DNA of 64,000 nt from BOG-908 sp963848205 (lineage in GTDB: Bacteria > Pseudomonadota > Alphaproteobacteria > Acetobacterales > Acetobacteraceae), in contig CAWKCV010000003.1 of assembly GCA_963848205.1 (NCBI GenBank), forward strand, positions 806,001 through 870,000. Direction: 5' to 3'. Positions 8,807 through 17,718 of the stretch are shown here, one piece after another. Each line of letters begins with the position of its first letter. Position 1 is the first letter of the stretch. Made by a program: the position numbers and the translations under genes. The notes beneath the pieces are model-generated. The model did no database searches and was not told the origin of the DNA. It saw only the letters and a program-made list of their open reading frames with translations.

Positions 8807-9609
8807 CTCTTAACCTCCACCCAAGCCGCCTCCATGACGGCCAGCCCAGCCTCCTCCGGCGTCTGTCCGCCTGCCGCCAACACCTGCTCCACCCCGGCAA
8901 ACCGGCGCGCAAACTTATCGTTGGCCGCCCGCAGACACGCCTCCGGATCGAGCTGCAGCTTGCGCGCCAGATTGGCCATCACGAACAATATGTCGCCCAA
9001 CTCGTCAGCCAGCCGCGCCGGGTCGGCACCCGGCAACTCGGCCCGCAGCTCGGTCACTTCCTCGTCCAGCTTGTCGAGCACCTGGGCCGCATCCTGCCAG
9101 TCGAAGCCCACGCGGGCGGCACGGCGGGTGAGCTTCTCGGCACGGGTCAGGGCGGGCAGGCCCAACGGCACGCCGGCCAGCGCACCGTGCTCGCTGCGGG
9201 CGCGCCGTTCGCCCGCTTTCTGCGCCTCCCAGGCATCCGAATGCGCCGCCGCCTCACGCGCGGCTGCGTCGCCGAACACGTGCGGATGGCGGCGGAGCAT
9301 CTTGTCGGCGATGGCGCGGGTCACGTCGGCGAATGCGAAATGCCCGGCTTCCTCGGCCAGCCGGGCATGATAGACGACCTGGAACAGCAGGTCGCCCAAC
9401 TCGTCGGGTAGGGCTGCCATATCGCGGCGTGCGATCGCATCGGCCACCTCGTAGGCCTCTTCGATCGTGTAGGGCGCGATGCTGTCGAACGTCTGGGTCA
9501 CGTCCCAGGGACAGCCAGCCCGGGGTTCGCGGAGCCGGGCCATGATCTCCAGCAGCCGTGAGATCTGCGTCTGTGCATCCTGATGGTCGCGCGCGTCAGT
9601 GTCGGGCAT
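8785..9609 (-). CDS. mazG: nucleoside triphosphate pyrophosphohydrolase MazG
   Basis: A 274-residue cytosolic house-cleaning enzyme that hydrolyses NTPs/dNTPs to monophosphates and PPi. It has two tandem all-alpha MazG domains. The first contains CPWDVTQTFDSI, the metal-binding helix YTIEEAYEVADAI and ELGDLLFQVVYHARLAEE. The second contains LDKLDEEVTELRAEL and LADELGDILFVMANLAR, then FARRFAGVEQ. The length matches the two-domain family. The last residues KEGLLS and the TGA lie inside a stem-loop repeat, so the C-terminus has been overwritten by the element. The 5' end lies next to the start of the divergent glycosyltransferase. Confidence 0.95.
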   Translation of the reverse strand: MPDTDARDHQDAQTQISRLLEIMARLREPRAGCPWDVTQTFDSIAPYTIEEAYEVADAIARRDMAALPDELGDLLFQVVYHARLAEEAGHFAFADVTRAIADKMLRRHPHVFGDAAAREAAAHSDAWEAQKAGERRARSEHGALAGVPLGLPALTRAEKLTRRAARVGFDWQDAAQVLDKLDEEVTELRAELPGADPARLADELGDILFVMANLARKLQLDPEACLRAANDKFARRFAGVEQVLAAGGQTPEEAGLAVMEAAWVEVKRKEGLLS

Positions 9610-9687
9610 GCCGTTTCATGGCCCGCCCGGTGTGTTTGCGGCAACCCCGTCTCGACCAGGCGTGGAGGCAAGGCTAGCTTGCCCGCC

Positions 9688-11649
9688 ATGGATGCTCCCG
9701 CGCCGCGCAAATCCCTCCTCGGCAAGCTGTGGCCGCGCAGGAGCCCTGAAGCGCCTTCGCCGGCCGCCATCCCGCTCGGCCTGACGGCGCCGGCTTCCGT
9801 CCCGCCGCCACCCGCGGCCGTGCGCGCCAGCGCTGCCGTCGCGTGGTTCCGCCTGGGTACCAGCCAGGGCAAGGTGCTGACCTTGCGCGGAATGCCGCCC
9901 CAACTGAGCTTTGCCGATGCTGTGGACCCCGCGCACGCCATCCTGGCCGTCATCCCCGCCGCCATGCCGCATGTCTGCCTGCTGGTCGCGCCCGACGCGC
10001 GGCCGTTCCGCATCGTGGCCGACCCCACCACCGGCATCGCCGCGTCCGCGATCGTGTTGCAGACGGACGCGCCGGGAGTGATCCGGCTCAAATACCCGAT
10101 CGCGGGCCCGGCGTTCCTCATCGCGATGCACGACGATGCCGCACAATCCCCGCCCGCCGTGCGTTTCGATGGCGCCGGCACCACGCTCGATGTCGCCTTC
10201 GCCCTGCTCAGCCTGTCGGCGGACGAGGTGTCGAGTTCGGCACGTGCGCTCGGCACGGAGCTGGGCCAGGCGGCCGCCGAATATCTGCGCGCCGAGTCGC
10301 TGATGGCCAGGCTCGATAGCGGTGCCCTGCGTCCGGAGCTGATCGAGGCGCTGATCCGAGTGATGCCGCGCGACGAGCAGAGCGAGCTGGCCCGCCTGCT
10401 GCTGGTGCGCCCGCGCGCGCTCGCCCAATTCGGCCGCGCCATGCCCGCCAGCGATTGGATCGGCCGCATGCTGCCCGCGCTGGCGCAGTGGCAGCAGACC
10501 AGGGCGGACCGTGTGGACGAGGCCGTGGCGCATTCGCCGGTGGCCGACGGGCCGCTTCTGGCGCCGCTGAGAAGCGACGGGCTGATGCCGGCGACCCTTG
10601 CCTTGCACAGCCTGGCGCGCCGGCACGTATTGCCGCGCCGCATGGCCTGCATCGTCGCCACCGCCAAGAACGAAGGCGTCTATCTGCTCGACTGGATCGC
10701 CTACCATCTCTCCATCGGGTTCGAGCATATCTTCCTCTACACCAACGACAACGATGACGGGTCGGACGAGCTGCTCGCCGCACTCGACAGCGCGGGCGTG
10801 ATCAGCTGGCTGCGCAACGAACGTGCGCCTCCCCTCGGCGCGCAGGACAAGGCCTACGCGCACGCCCTCTCGATGTTGCCGCAAATACTGGATTACCGTT
10901 GGACCGCAATCGTCGACCTCGATGAATATATCGGCTTCGAGCCCGGCATGTTCACCAGCATCGTCGATTATATCGGTTTCCAGGAGGCGCAGTCTGTAGA
11001 TGCGATCGCCCTCTCGTGGCTGTTGTTCGCATCCCTGCCTGGCGAATCCTGGAGCGAGCAGTTCACGCCCGCGCGCATGCTGCTGCGGGAGCGCGAAGCC
11101 AACAAGCACGTGAAATCCATCTTCCGCCCGCGCCAGTTCGCCTGGAGCCGGCCGCACGATCCGGTGCCGACGCTGGGCGCACCGTTCGAGTTCCGAGCCT
11201 CCGACGGCCGGCTGCATCACCATGCCGGTGTCGCTCATCGCGTGCCGGCGTTTGCCGAACTTCCTTCGTCGCAGCAGGCCTGGATCGCGCATTATTTCGT
11301 GCGCACGACCGACGAAGTATTCTGGAAATGGTCGCGCGGCCGCTCGAACTGGATCAATGATTCGCAGCGCACCTGGTTTCTCGAGTTCCTGGCACAGAAC
11401 TTCTTCCAGCTTGCACGCCCCGAACGGCTGATCCGCGACACGCGCATCCTGCAATGTGCCGGCGGCCAGCCGGCCATGCGCGAAAAGCTTCTGGCGCTGC
11501 CCGGCATGGCCGAAGCGCAGGCACGCGTGGTCGCGCAGTTCACGGCCGAGGTCGCCCGCATTCGTGGCGAGTTCCTGGCATCACCGGTCCGCGCCGGTGA
11601 ACACGATATCATCGGCCAGCTACGCGCCGTCGTCTCCGGAGAATATTGA
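9688..11649 (+). CDS. glycosyltransferase family 2 (GT92-like/Glyco_tranf_2_4) with N-terminal extension
   Basis: A 653-residue protein. The C-terminal half is a DUF23-like glycosyltransferase: CIVATAKNEGVYLLDWIAYH, FEHIFLYTNDNDDGSDELL, the DxD-type metal site in WTAIVDLDEYIGFEPG, and a His-rich HHHAGVAHR. The first ~320 residues have no domain I recognise; they look beta-rich, then alpha-helical (ALGTELGQAAAEYLRAESL). A second gene at 47408 has the same two-part layout. The donor and acceptor are unknown; surface polysaccharide is a guess. The ATG at 9688 is chosen because the upstream in-frame codons overlap the divergent mazG start. It ends TGATG, overlapping the amidase start by one base, so the two are probably translationally coupled. 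Confidence 0.8.
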   Translation: MDAPAPRKSLLGKLWPRRSPEAPSPAAIPLGLTAPASVPPPPAAVRASAAVAWFRLGTSQGKVLTLRGMPPQLSFADAVDPAHAILAVIPAAMPHVCLLVAPDARPFRIVADPTTGIAASAIVLQTDAPGVIRLKYPIAGPAFLIAMHDDAAQSPPAVRFDGAGTTLDVAFALLSLSADEVSSSARALGTELGQAAAEYLRAESLMARLDSGALRPELIEALIRVMPRDEQSELARLLLVRPRALAQFGRAMPASDWIGRMLPALAQWQQTRADRVDEAVAHSPVADGPLLAPLRSDGLMPATLALHSLARRHVLPRRMACIVATAKNEGVYLLDWIAYHLSIGFEHIFLYTNDNDDGSDELLAALDSAGVISWLRNERAPPLGAQDKAYAHALSMLPQILDYRWTAIVDLDEYIGFEPGMFTSIVDYIGFQEAQSVDAIALSWLLFASLPGESWSEQFTPARMLLREREANKHVKSIFRPRQFAWSRPHDPVPTLGAPFEFRASDGRLHHHAGVAHRVPAFAELPSSQQAWIAHYFVRTTDEVFWKWSRGRSNWINDSQRTWFLEFLAQNFFQLARPERLIRDTRILQCAGGQPAMREKLLALPGMAEAQARVVAQFTAEVARIRGEFLASPVRAGEHDIIGQLRAVVSGEY

Positions 11650-13190
11650 TGAAAAAAGGTCCTCATGGCGCATTGTTGTTTCTGTGTGTCTGCATGAGTG
11701 TTCCGGCAGGCGCCGCAACATTGCAGGAAATGCAGGCCGACCTGCAGGCCGGGCGCACCACCAGTGAGAAACTGGTGAAGGCCAGCTTCGATCGTATCGG
11801 CGCGATCGACGAAAATGGGCCGATACTCCGCACCGTGCTGGCAATCAATCCGCGCGCACTCGACGATGCACGCGCACGAGACGCCGCGCGCGCTACCGAC
11901 GTCACGCATAGCCTGCTCTACGGCGTGCCAATTCTCATCAAGGACAATATCGAAACCGCCGACCCGATGCCCACCACCGCCGGCTCTCTCGCACTGGCCG
12001 ACAACATGACGCATCGTGACGCACCGCTGGTCGCACGCCTGCGCGCGGCCGGCGCGATTGTGCTGGGCAAAACCAATCTCAGTGAATGGGCCAACATGCG
12101 CGGCTCACGCTCGGTCAGCGGCTGGAGCGGCGTCGGCGGACAGACTCGCAATCCCTGGGCGCCGGACCGCTCGCCCTGCGGCTCCAGCTCCGGCAGCGGT
12201 GCGGCGGTCGCGGCCGGCATCGTTGCTGTCGCCATCGGCACGGAAACCGACGGTTCGGTCACGTGCCCGGCGTCCGTCAACGGCATTGTCGGCCTCAAAC
12301 CCACGCTCGGTTTCGTCTCGCGCACCCACGTCGTCCCGCTCTCCCACAGCCAGGATACGCCGGGGCCGATGGCCGCCAACGTGTACGACGCTGCCGCGCT
12401 GATGAATGCGATCGCCGGCAGCGACCCACTCGACCCGGCAACGACAGAGGCCGACCGCCATCTGACCGACTTCACCGCCGCATTGAAGCCGGACGCGCTG
12501 CACGGCGCCCGCATCGGCGTGATGCGCTTTGCCGCGGGCTTTCACCCGGAAACCGACGCCGTGTTCGCCCACGCGCTCGACGTGCTGCGCCAGGCCGGTG
12601 CAACGCTCGTCGAGATCGCGCAAATGCCAGGCGGCCCGCACGCGATGGACACGATCGGCGAGGCCGAACAGAAAGTGCTGCTCACCGACCTCAAAGCCGA
12701 CCTCGCCACCTATCTCACGACCCTGCCCAAACACGTCGCGTCGCGCAGCCTGGCCGACCTGATCGCCTTCAACACCGCGCATGCCGATCACGAACTCGCC
12801 CTGTTTGGCCAGGAACTTTTTCTGCAAGCCGAAGCAACCAAAGGCCCCGCCGATCCCGACTACCTCGCCGCGCGCGCGACATCGCTGCGCATGGCTGGCG
12901 CCGAAGGCATCGACCGCATGTTGGCCGACAACAAACTCGACGCACTCGTCGCGCCCACCACCGGCCCCGCCTGGGTGATCGACGACGTCAACGGCGACCA
13001 CGCCAACGGCTCCGCGGCAACACTGCCCGCCGTCGCCGGCTACCCGCATCTGTGCGTGCCGATGGGCCAGGCGGTCGGGTTGCCGGTCGGATTGTCATTC
13101 ATTGGGCCCGCGTGGTCGGACGCGAAGATGCTGGCGTTCGGGTTTGCCTTCGAGGCGGCGAACGGAGCGGCGCCAAAGCCGCGGCAATAA
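11649..13190 (+). CDS. secreted amidase, amidase-signature family
   Basis: A 513-residue amidase-signature hydrolase with an N-terminal signal peptide (MKKGPHGALLFLCVCMSVPAGAA), so probably periplasmic. The Ser-cisSer-Lys triad is visible: Lys98 in LIKDNI, the cis-Ser in CGSSSGSGAA (about 179-180) and the nucleophile Ser203 in ETDGSVTCPAS. Most relatives have R where this has T in GSVRCPAS. GYPHLCVPMG near the C-terminus is also typical. The family hydrolyses amide bonds of varied substrates; nothing here fixes which. The ATG overlaps the stop of the glycosyltransferase gene (TGATG), which suggests co-translation and perhaps a shared cell-envelope role. Confidence 0.88.
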   Translation: MKKGPHGALLFLCVCMSVPAGAATLQEMQADLQAGRTTSEKLVKASFDRIGAIDENGPILRTVLAINPRALDDARARDAARATDVTHSLLYGVPILIKDNIETADPMPTTAGSLALADNMTHRDAPLVARLRAAGAIVLGKTNLSEWANMRGSRSVSGWSGVGGQTRNPWAPDRSPCGSSSGSGAAVAAGIVAVAIGTETDGSVTCPASVNGIVGLKPTLGFVSRTHVVPLSHSQDTPGPMAANVYDAAALMNAIAGSDPLDPATTEADRHLTDFTAALKPDALHGARIGVMRFAAGFHPETDAVFAHALDVLRQAGATLVEIAQMPGGPHAMDTIGEAEQKVLLTDLKADLATYLTTLPKHVASRSLADLIAFNTAHADHELALFGQELFLQAEATKGPADPDYLAARATSLRMAGAEGIDRMLADNKLDALVAPTTGPAWVIDDVNGDHANGSAATLPAVAGYPHLCVPMGQAVGLPVGLSFIGPAWSDAKMLAFGFAFEAANGAAPKPRQ

Positions 13191-13280
13191 CGCGTGCACT
13201 GGCCGTTTTACCGAAATGTCGCGGTTGGACCTGTCACAGGTCGAGGCGGGTCAGAGACACCGCCATCGCATCCTGCGCGT

Positions 13281-14291
13281 CTAGTTCGATGAAGGATAGC
13301 GGCCGATCAAATGCTGTTGCGCCCGCCAGGACTTCGCCAGGCGAATGACTCCCACGGGGCGTGCCCCCAATGTGCGATAAGCGTTGGCGAGTTGGAACAG
13401 CATGGACTGCTTTCGGAACACGCCTGTGAAAGCGTCAAACAAGCCAATCGACGGATCCCAGAACTGGATGGCTTCGGAGCCGGCACCGTTGACTTCAATG
13501 ATCTTGAACTCGCCAGCCTGCAGGGAGGGATTATCAACAAACCTCACATCGAGACGGCCGAAGTTGAACCCACCCATCGACTGCGCGATCGCATCCACGC
13601 GTGACGACAGACTGTCGCACATCAACCGCGCGCCATCCTCATATCGGCCACCTACCCGAAGCGAGGCGACGTTTGCCAATGTGACGATCTCACCCGCACA
13701 AGGGATGCGCGAAGCATCGTTTTCGGACGTGTCGTGGCCATGCAGCCTAGGGTCATCGGACGCGAGTTGCTTGATATGTCTCACGCCATCACCGACCACT
13801 TGCGGCTGGTGGCGAAGCGCGATCGCCACGACGCGTCCTTGCGCCGTTCCGGGCTCCCGCATGTAAAACAAACCCGCCTCGCCGGGGCCGGCCACGAACT
13901 CCTGCAGCAGATACGTCGCTTCTCCAGGAAACGCCTTCGCGTAGTTCGTCAGTTGTGTCTCGGTGTCGATGCGACGCACGCCATAGCCGCACCAGCCAAT
14001 GTCGGGCTTTGCAATCAACGGAAACTGCAGCCCAGAGCGCCGCCTGATTTCATTGACGCCCTCTCCCGGCCGCACCGCCTGTGTGCGCGCGACATTGGTC
14101 GAATGCACAGCGCCGATACACTCTAGGCAGGCGAGCTTGGATTCCCCGGCAAGTCCGCCATTTTCGATCGCCGGGTTTACAACCGACGGAAGCGTCAAAC
14201 TGCGAAACCTGATCGCCAGCCAGAGCCATTGGGCGACCAGCGGCACGCACAGAAGCCACTTTGGCAGTTGTTCGATACGATCGATCCGCAT
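13281..14291 (-). CDS. ATP-grasp ligase-like protein with N-terminal membrane helix
   Basis: A 336-residue protein with an ATP-grasp fold. IAKPDIGWCGYGVRRI is the ATP-binding strand-loop, YLLQEFVAGPGEAGLFYMREPG the linker and lid, and FGRLDVRF ... FKIIEVNGAGSEAIQFWDP the Mg-binding end (D, E, N). The first 30 residues carry a hydrophobic helix (LPKWLLCVPLVAQWLWLAIRF) followed by RSLTLPSVVNPAIENGGLAGESK, so it is likely membrane-anchored with a cytosolic domain. ATP-grasp enzymes join a carboxylate to an amine or thiol through an acyl phosphate; the substrates are unknown. Its start at 14291 abuts or overlaps the start region of the divergent methyltransferase, suggesting one control region for the cassette. 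Base use is less GC-biased than in the neighbours. Confidence 0.75.
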   Translation of the reverse strand: MRIDRIEQLPKWLLCVPLVAQWLWLAIRFRSLTLPSVVNPAIENGGLAGESKLACLECIGAVHSTNVARTQAVRPGEGVNEIRRRSGLQFPLIAKPDIGWCGYGVRRIDTETQLTNYAKAFPGEATYLLQEFVAGPGEAGLFYMREPGTAQGRVVAIALRHQPQVVGDGVRHIKQLASDDPRLHGHDTSENDASRIPCAGEIVTLANVASLRVGGRYEDGARLMCDSLSSRVDAIAQSMGGFNFGRLDVRFVDNPSLQAGEFKIIEVNGAGSEAIQFWDPSIGLFDAFTGVFRKQSMLFQLANAYRTLGARPVGVIRLAKSWRAQQHLIGRYPSSN

Positions 14292-14324
14292 GAGAGGTGT
14301 GGAACTCCTCGCAGCACGGTCGCG

Positions 14325-15302
14325 TTGCCAGAACCGGGTCAGGGGGTCGAATTGCTGTCGGCGGAACAGGATCGTGCACTCGAACAACTGGCGACGAAGC
14401 TATCGCTGCTTGGCTATCGGTTTGTCACGCCGACACCCCGGACGCACGAGACGGTGAACGCGCGTACCCATAATGCGGTTGCACGCGATCTGGCCGGTGT
14501 TTTCGGCTGGAGCCGGCCGTTCGCGAAAGAAACGCTGCCTCCGGATATCTTCGACCTCGCGCATGCGTCTTCGATACTACTGCAGGACGGTGATCTCTGG
14601 CGAAGCCGTGTTCGTTTCTCAACCCTGGACGAACTCCTCTTCGTGCACGCCGCTCACCCGACCCGGGAAGCAGACGCCATCTTTTTCGGACCCGACACCT
14701 ATCGCTTCGCCCGGGCTCTTCGTCATTATCTCACCAGAGGCCATTCAATACCCTGTCGTGTCGCCGACATCGGCTGCGGAACCGGCGCCGGCGCGATGCT
14801 TGTCGCCCGGCTGTGCCCAAATGCAGAAATAGTCATGTCGGACATCAGTCCAAACGCATTGCGTTACGCACGCATCAACGCGGACGTTGCAGGCCTCAAA
14901 CGAATCCAGGCAGTCCAAAGCGACCTGCTCGACCAGACAGAGGGACTGTTTGATTTAATCATCGCAAATCCCCCCTACATGGCTGATGCCTTGAAGCGAA
15001 CATACCGCGATGGTGGCGGACAGTTCGGCGAAGGACTGTCAATACGCATCGTCATGCAGGCCATTGAACGCCTTTCGCCCGGTGGCACGCTCCTGCTGTA
15101 TACCGGCGCGGCCATTGTCGATGGTCTGAACCTGTTCCTGGACCAAGTCGGGCCCCGCCTTGTCGACGCAGGTTGGCATTGGTCGGTCGACGAAATTGAT
15201 CCCGATGTCTTCGGCGAAGAGCTCGAACCGGCCACCATGGATACGGTCGACCGCATCGCAGTGCTGTGGCTCGTGGCCACCCGCCCGCTATCGGCGCTAT
15301 GA
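14325..15302 (+). CDS. class I SAM-dependent methyltransferase, NPPY (HemK/PrmC-like) type
   Basis: About 325 residues. The Rossmann methyltransferase core is in the C-terminal half: motif I VADIGCGTGAGAMLVARL, the acidic loop IVMSDISPNALRYARINADV, and the catalytic NPPY at 14967-14978, followed by PGGTLLLYTGAAIV. NPPY enzymes usually methylate a planar amide or amine nitrogen. The N-terminal ~150 residues (KETLPPDIFDLAHASS..., DELLFVHAAHP) are an accessory domain I do not recognise. There is no ATG in frame near the start; TTG at 14325 is used, but TTG codons at 14229 or 14352 are possible. The stop overlaps the ATG of the di-iron oxidase gene, so the two are co-translated. Confidence 0.75.
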   Translation: MPEPGQGVELLSAEQDRALEQLATKLSLLGYRFVTPTPRTHETVNARTHNAVARDLAGVFGWSRPFAKETLPPDIFDLAHASSILLQDGDLWRSRVRFSTLDELLFVHAAHPTREADAIFFGPDTYRFARALRHYLTRGHSIPCRVADIGCGTGAGAMLVARLCPNAEIVMSDISPNALRYARINADVAGLKRIQAVQSDLLDQTEGLFDLIIANPPYMADALKRTYRDGGGQFGEGLSIRIVMQAIERLSPGGTLLLYTGAAIVDGLNLFLDQVGPRLVDAGWHWSVDEIDPDVFGEELEPATMDTVDRIAVLWLVATRPLSAL

Positions 15303-16210
15303 TGCGTGCAAATCGCCGCGAAACCATCGAACAGCTTTGCGGGCTCGATCTGCAGCGCCGTTTTGCCCGTCTGAACAAAGATCGACTGACGCCATGCCTT
15401 CCAAGTGCGGAGACAGTCGCCGACCCTGCATTGCTGAACGAGGAGCGCGCCTTTCTCGAAGCGGCACGACGCGAAGTGGCGGCCGAACTGGCAGAAATCC
15501 CCCGCGACCCAGACGGGTTTCTGATCTGGTTTGCAGACCTCGAACGAACGGGGCCTGGCCAACACCACCCGCTCTTCCCATGGCTGGCCGATCACGCACC
15601 GTTCGAAGCGATGCGCTGGTTCTTGAGTCAGGAAATCGCCGGCGAGGCAGGATTCGACGACCTGACCGCGCTCACCCAGATACGCATGCCGCAACGGGCA
15701 AAGCTCGAAATGGCGCGCAACTATTGGGACGAGATGGGCAGAGGCCAGGCCAAAGGCATGCACGGTCCCATGCTTGATACACTCGCCATCGCGCTCGATC
15801 TGCGTCCGTCGACTTCAATCATCGTCGGTGAGGCTCTCGCTTTGGCAAATACCATGGCTGGCCTCGCGTTCCACCGGCATTATGCGTTTCATGCCGTGGG
15901 GGCTTTGGGCGTCATCGAGCTCACAGCGCCGGGGCGCGCCGCCCATGTCGTCACCGGATTGAAACGGCTTGGCATTCCCGCGCACCAGCGCCACTATTTC
16001 AGTCTTCATGCCGTGCTGGACATACAGCACGCTGCCTCATGGAATGCGGAAGTGATCAGGCCATTGGTTGAGGAAGACGCAAGCCGAGCCGCGGCTATCG
16101 CCGAAGGTGCTCTCATGCGCCTCAAATGCGGACAACGCTGCTTTGACGCCTATGTCCGGGCACTCGGAGCAGGTGCCCTGCAGTCGGCAAATGCCAGGCG
16201 CTCGGCCTGA
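15299..16210 (+). CDS. iron-containing redox enzyme, haem-oxygenase-like di-iron oxidase (HDO) family
   Basis: A 303-residue all-alpha protein of the haem-oxygenase-like di-iron family, which includes N-oxygenases and C-C-cleaving enzymes. Visible motifs are RWFLSQEIAGEAGFDDL (E112), MARNYWDEMGRGQAKGMH (E145, H155), GALGVIELTAP (E207) and YFSLHAVLDIQH, giving the H237-x3-D241-x2-H244 triad. The spacing of E145/H155/E207/H237/D241/H244 is that expected for a complete di-iron site, so it should be active. The start is ATG at 15299 (ATGATG), overlapping the methyltransferase stop by four bases. With the divergent ATP-grasp gene it makes a three-gene cassette that looks biosynthetic. Substrate unknown. 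Confidence 0.82.
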   Translation: MMRANRRETIEQLCGLDLQRRFARLNKDRLTPCLPSAETVADPALLNEERAFLEAARREVAAELAEIPRDPDGFLIWFADLERTGPGQHHPLFPWLADHAPFEAMRWFLSQEIAGEAGFDDLTALTQIRMPQRAKLEMARNYWDEMGRGQAKGMHGPMLDTLAIALDLRPSTSIIVGEALALANTMAGLAFHRHYAFHAVGALGVIELTAPGRAAHVVTGLKRLGIPAHQRHYFSLHAVLDIQHAASWNAEVIRPLVEEDASRAAAIAEGALMRLKCGQRCFDAYVRALGAGALQSANARRSA

Positions 16211-16216
16211 ACAACG

Positions 16217-17629
16217 CTAACGCAGCGGCGTCATCAAAGCCGCGTGGTAGGCTAGTGGGTGATCGATCAGGAAATGCGCCATCGCCAGATCCCCGTCCTC
16301 TCCCTCGGCGGCGGGACAGGCCGACCTGATCTGCAGAGCGGATGCCACCGCTAGCGGCGCACGCGCGGCGCGTGACGCGGCCAACGGCTCCTTGAGCGCA
16401 TTCTCTCCGCCCAGCAGCGCGGCCCGCTCGCGCGCCACATCCTCGGGTGCCAGGCTGGTGCATACCTGCGGCAGCACGCCCAGCGACTGAATCGGCCAGC
16501 CGCGCGGCGCCAGCACGCGGCTCCAGGTGACGTAGAGCTCGCCGCCGTCGGGCAGGCGGGTGATCGTCTGCACCAGCCCCTTGCCCAGCGTGGCGCTGCC
16601 CACCACCACCGCGCGGTCGAGATCGGCCAAAGCCGCCGCCATGATCTCGGCCGCACTCGCCGAACGGCCGTCCACCAGAACGACCACCGGCAGCCCGTGC
16701 GTGAGGTCGCCGCCGTCGATCCGCCAATCGTGCGCGGCTTCGGGCGCACGGCCGGCGGTGCTGGCGATCACGCCGTGGTCGGCGAGCAGCGCGACACTGG
16801 TCACTGCCTGGCGCAGCAGCCCGCCGCGGTTACCGCGCAAATCGATGACGATGGACGCCGGCGGCGGGCGCGCGGCCAGCCCCGCTTCGAGCGTGTCGCT
16901 CAGCCGTTCGGCCGTGTTGCTGGTGAAGCTGCTGATCCGCACCACCAGAAGATTGCCCTCGCGCTCGGAGAACACCGTCTCGGGCGGCACATAGGCCAGC
17001 GTCAAGTCGGCGACGCGCGCCACCCCGTCCAGCCCCTGCACGCGCACCGAAACATCGGTCCCCTCCGGCCCCGACAGCCAGGCGCGCACGCGGTCCAGCC
17101 TGGCGGCGGACACACGCTTGCCATCCACAGTCAGCAGCCGGTCGCCCACGCGCAGGCCCGCCTGCTGCGCCGGCCCATCCGGCACCACGCCCTCGACCAT
17201 CACCGTGCGTCCGCGTGCGATCAGCTGCACGCCCGCACCGGCATCGAGCGACAATTTGGAACGTTCGGCCTCGGCGGGCGCCGGCGGCTCGTAGCGTGAA
17301 TACGGGTCGAGATGGTTGAACATCTCGTCGAAAAATCCCTGGATCAGCCCCTGCGTGCCGACCGCGCGCAGCGTGGCCGACTGGGCGAAGGCGGCGGCCT
17401 CGATCTCGGCCGCCATATGGCCCCAGCCAGGCGCATCGTCCATTGTCGGGGCGACATGGTCGAATACCGGGCGGCCCATGTCGGTGAGCAGGAGATGACC
17501 AGCGCGCAGCTCCGCCGTCAGCAGCGGGTCGAGCGCCGTGATGCCGTTCAACCCCCACAAAGCCAGCTCCTGCGCGTTGGCCGCGTCCAGCGTACGTGGC
17601 GCCGCAAAAGCTAGGGCAGCGGCGAACAC
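16217..17629 (-). CDS. S41 family (C-terminal processing) serine protease with PDZ domain
   Basis: About 470 residues from the GTG at 17629. An N-terminal region is followed by GFFDEMFNHLDPYSRY, a PDZ domain (about GVQLIARGRTVMVEGVVPDGPAQQAGLRVGDRLLTVDG) and the tail-specific protease core: VIDLRGNRGGLLRQAV, the nucleophile region LVDGRSASAAEIMAAALAD and Lys in SATLGKGLVQTI. The family cleaves C-terminal tails in the periplasm. Upstream of 17629, the same frame reads RAFAAVLTCWLYLGLSAPGARA, a convincing signal peptide, but no ATG/GTG/TTG precedes it in frame and it overlaps the 3' end of rnr. The true start is therefore uncertain. Third gene of topA-rnr-S41. Convergent with the oxidase gene, 6 bp away. 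Confidence 0.85.
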   Translation of the reverse strand: MFAAALAFAAPRTLDAANAQELALWGLNGITALDPLLTAELRAGHLLLTDMGRPVFDHVAPTMDDAPGWGHMAAEIEAAAFAQSATLRAVGTQGLIQGFFDEMFNHLDPYSRYEPPAPAEAERSKLSLDAGAGVQLIARGRTVMVEGVVPDGPAQQAGLRVGDRLLTVDGKRVSAARLDRVRAWLSGPEGTDVSVRVQGLDGVARVADLTLAYVPPETVFSEREGNLLVVRISSFTSNTAERLSDTLEAGLAARPPPASIVIDLRGNRGGLLRQAVTSVALLADHGVIASTAGRAPEAAHDWRIDGGDLTHGLPVVVLVDGRSASAAEIMAAALADLDRAVVVGSATLGKGLVQTITRLPDGGELYVTWSRVLAPRGWPIQSLGVLPQVCTSLAPEDVARERAALLGGENALKEPLAASRAARAPLAVASALQIRSACPAAEGEDGDLAMAHFLIDHPLAYHAALMTPLR

Positions 17630-17718
17630 GCGCGCGGTCAGTGCCGTGTCGAAACCAGGCTGGGCAGCGGCCAGGGCACGCGCGCCCGGTGCCGAAAGTC
17701 CAAGATATAGCCAGCAGG

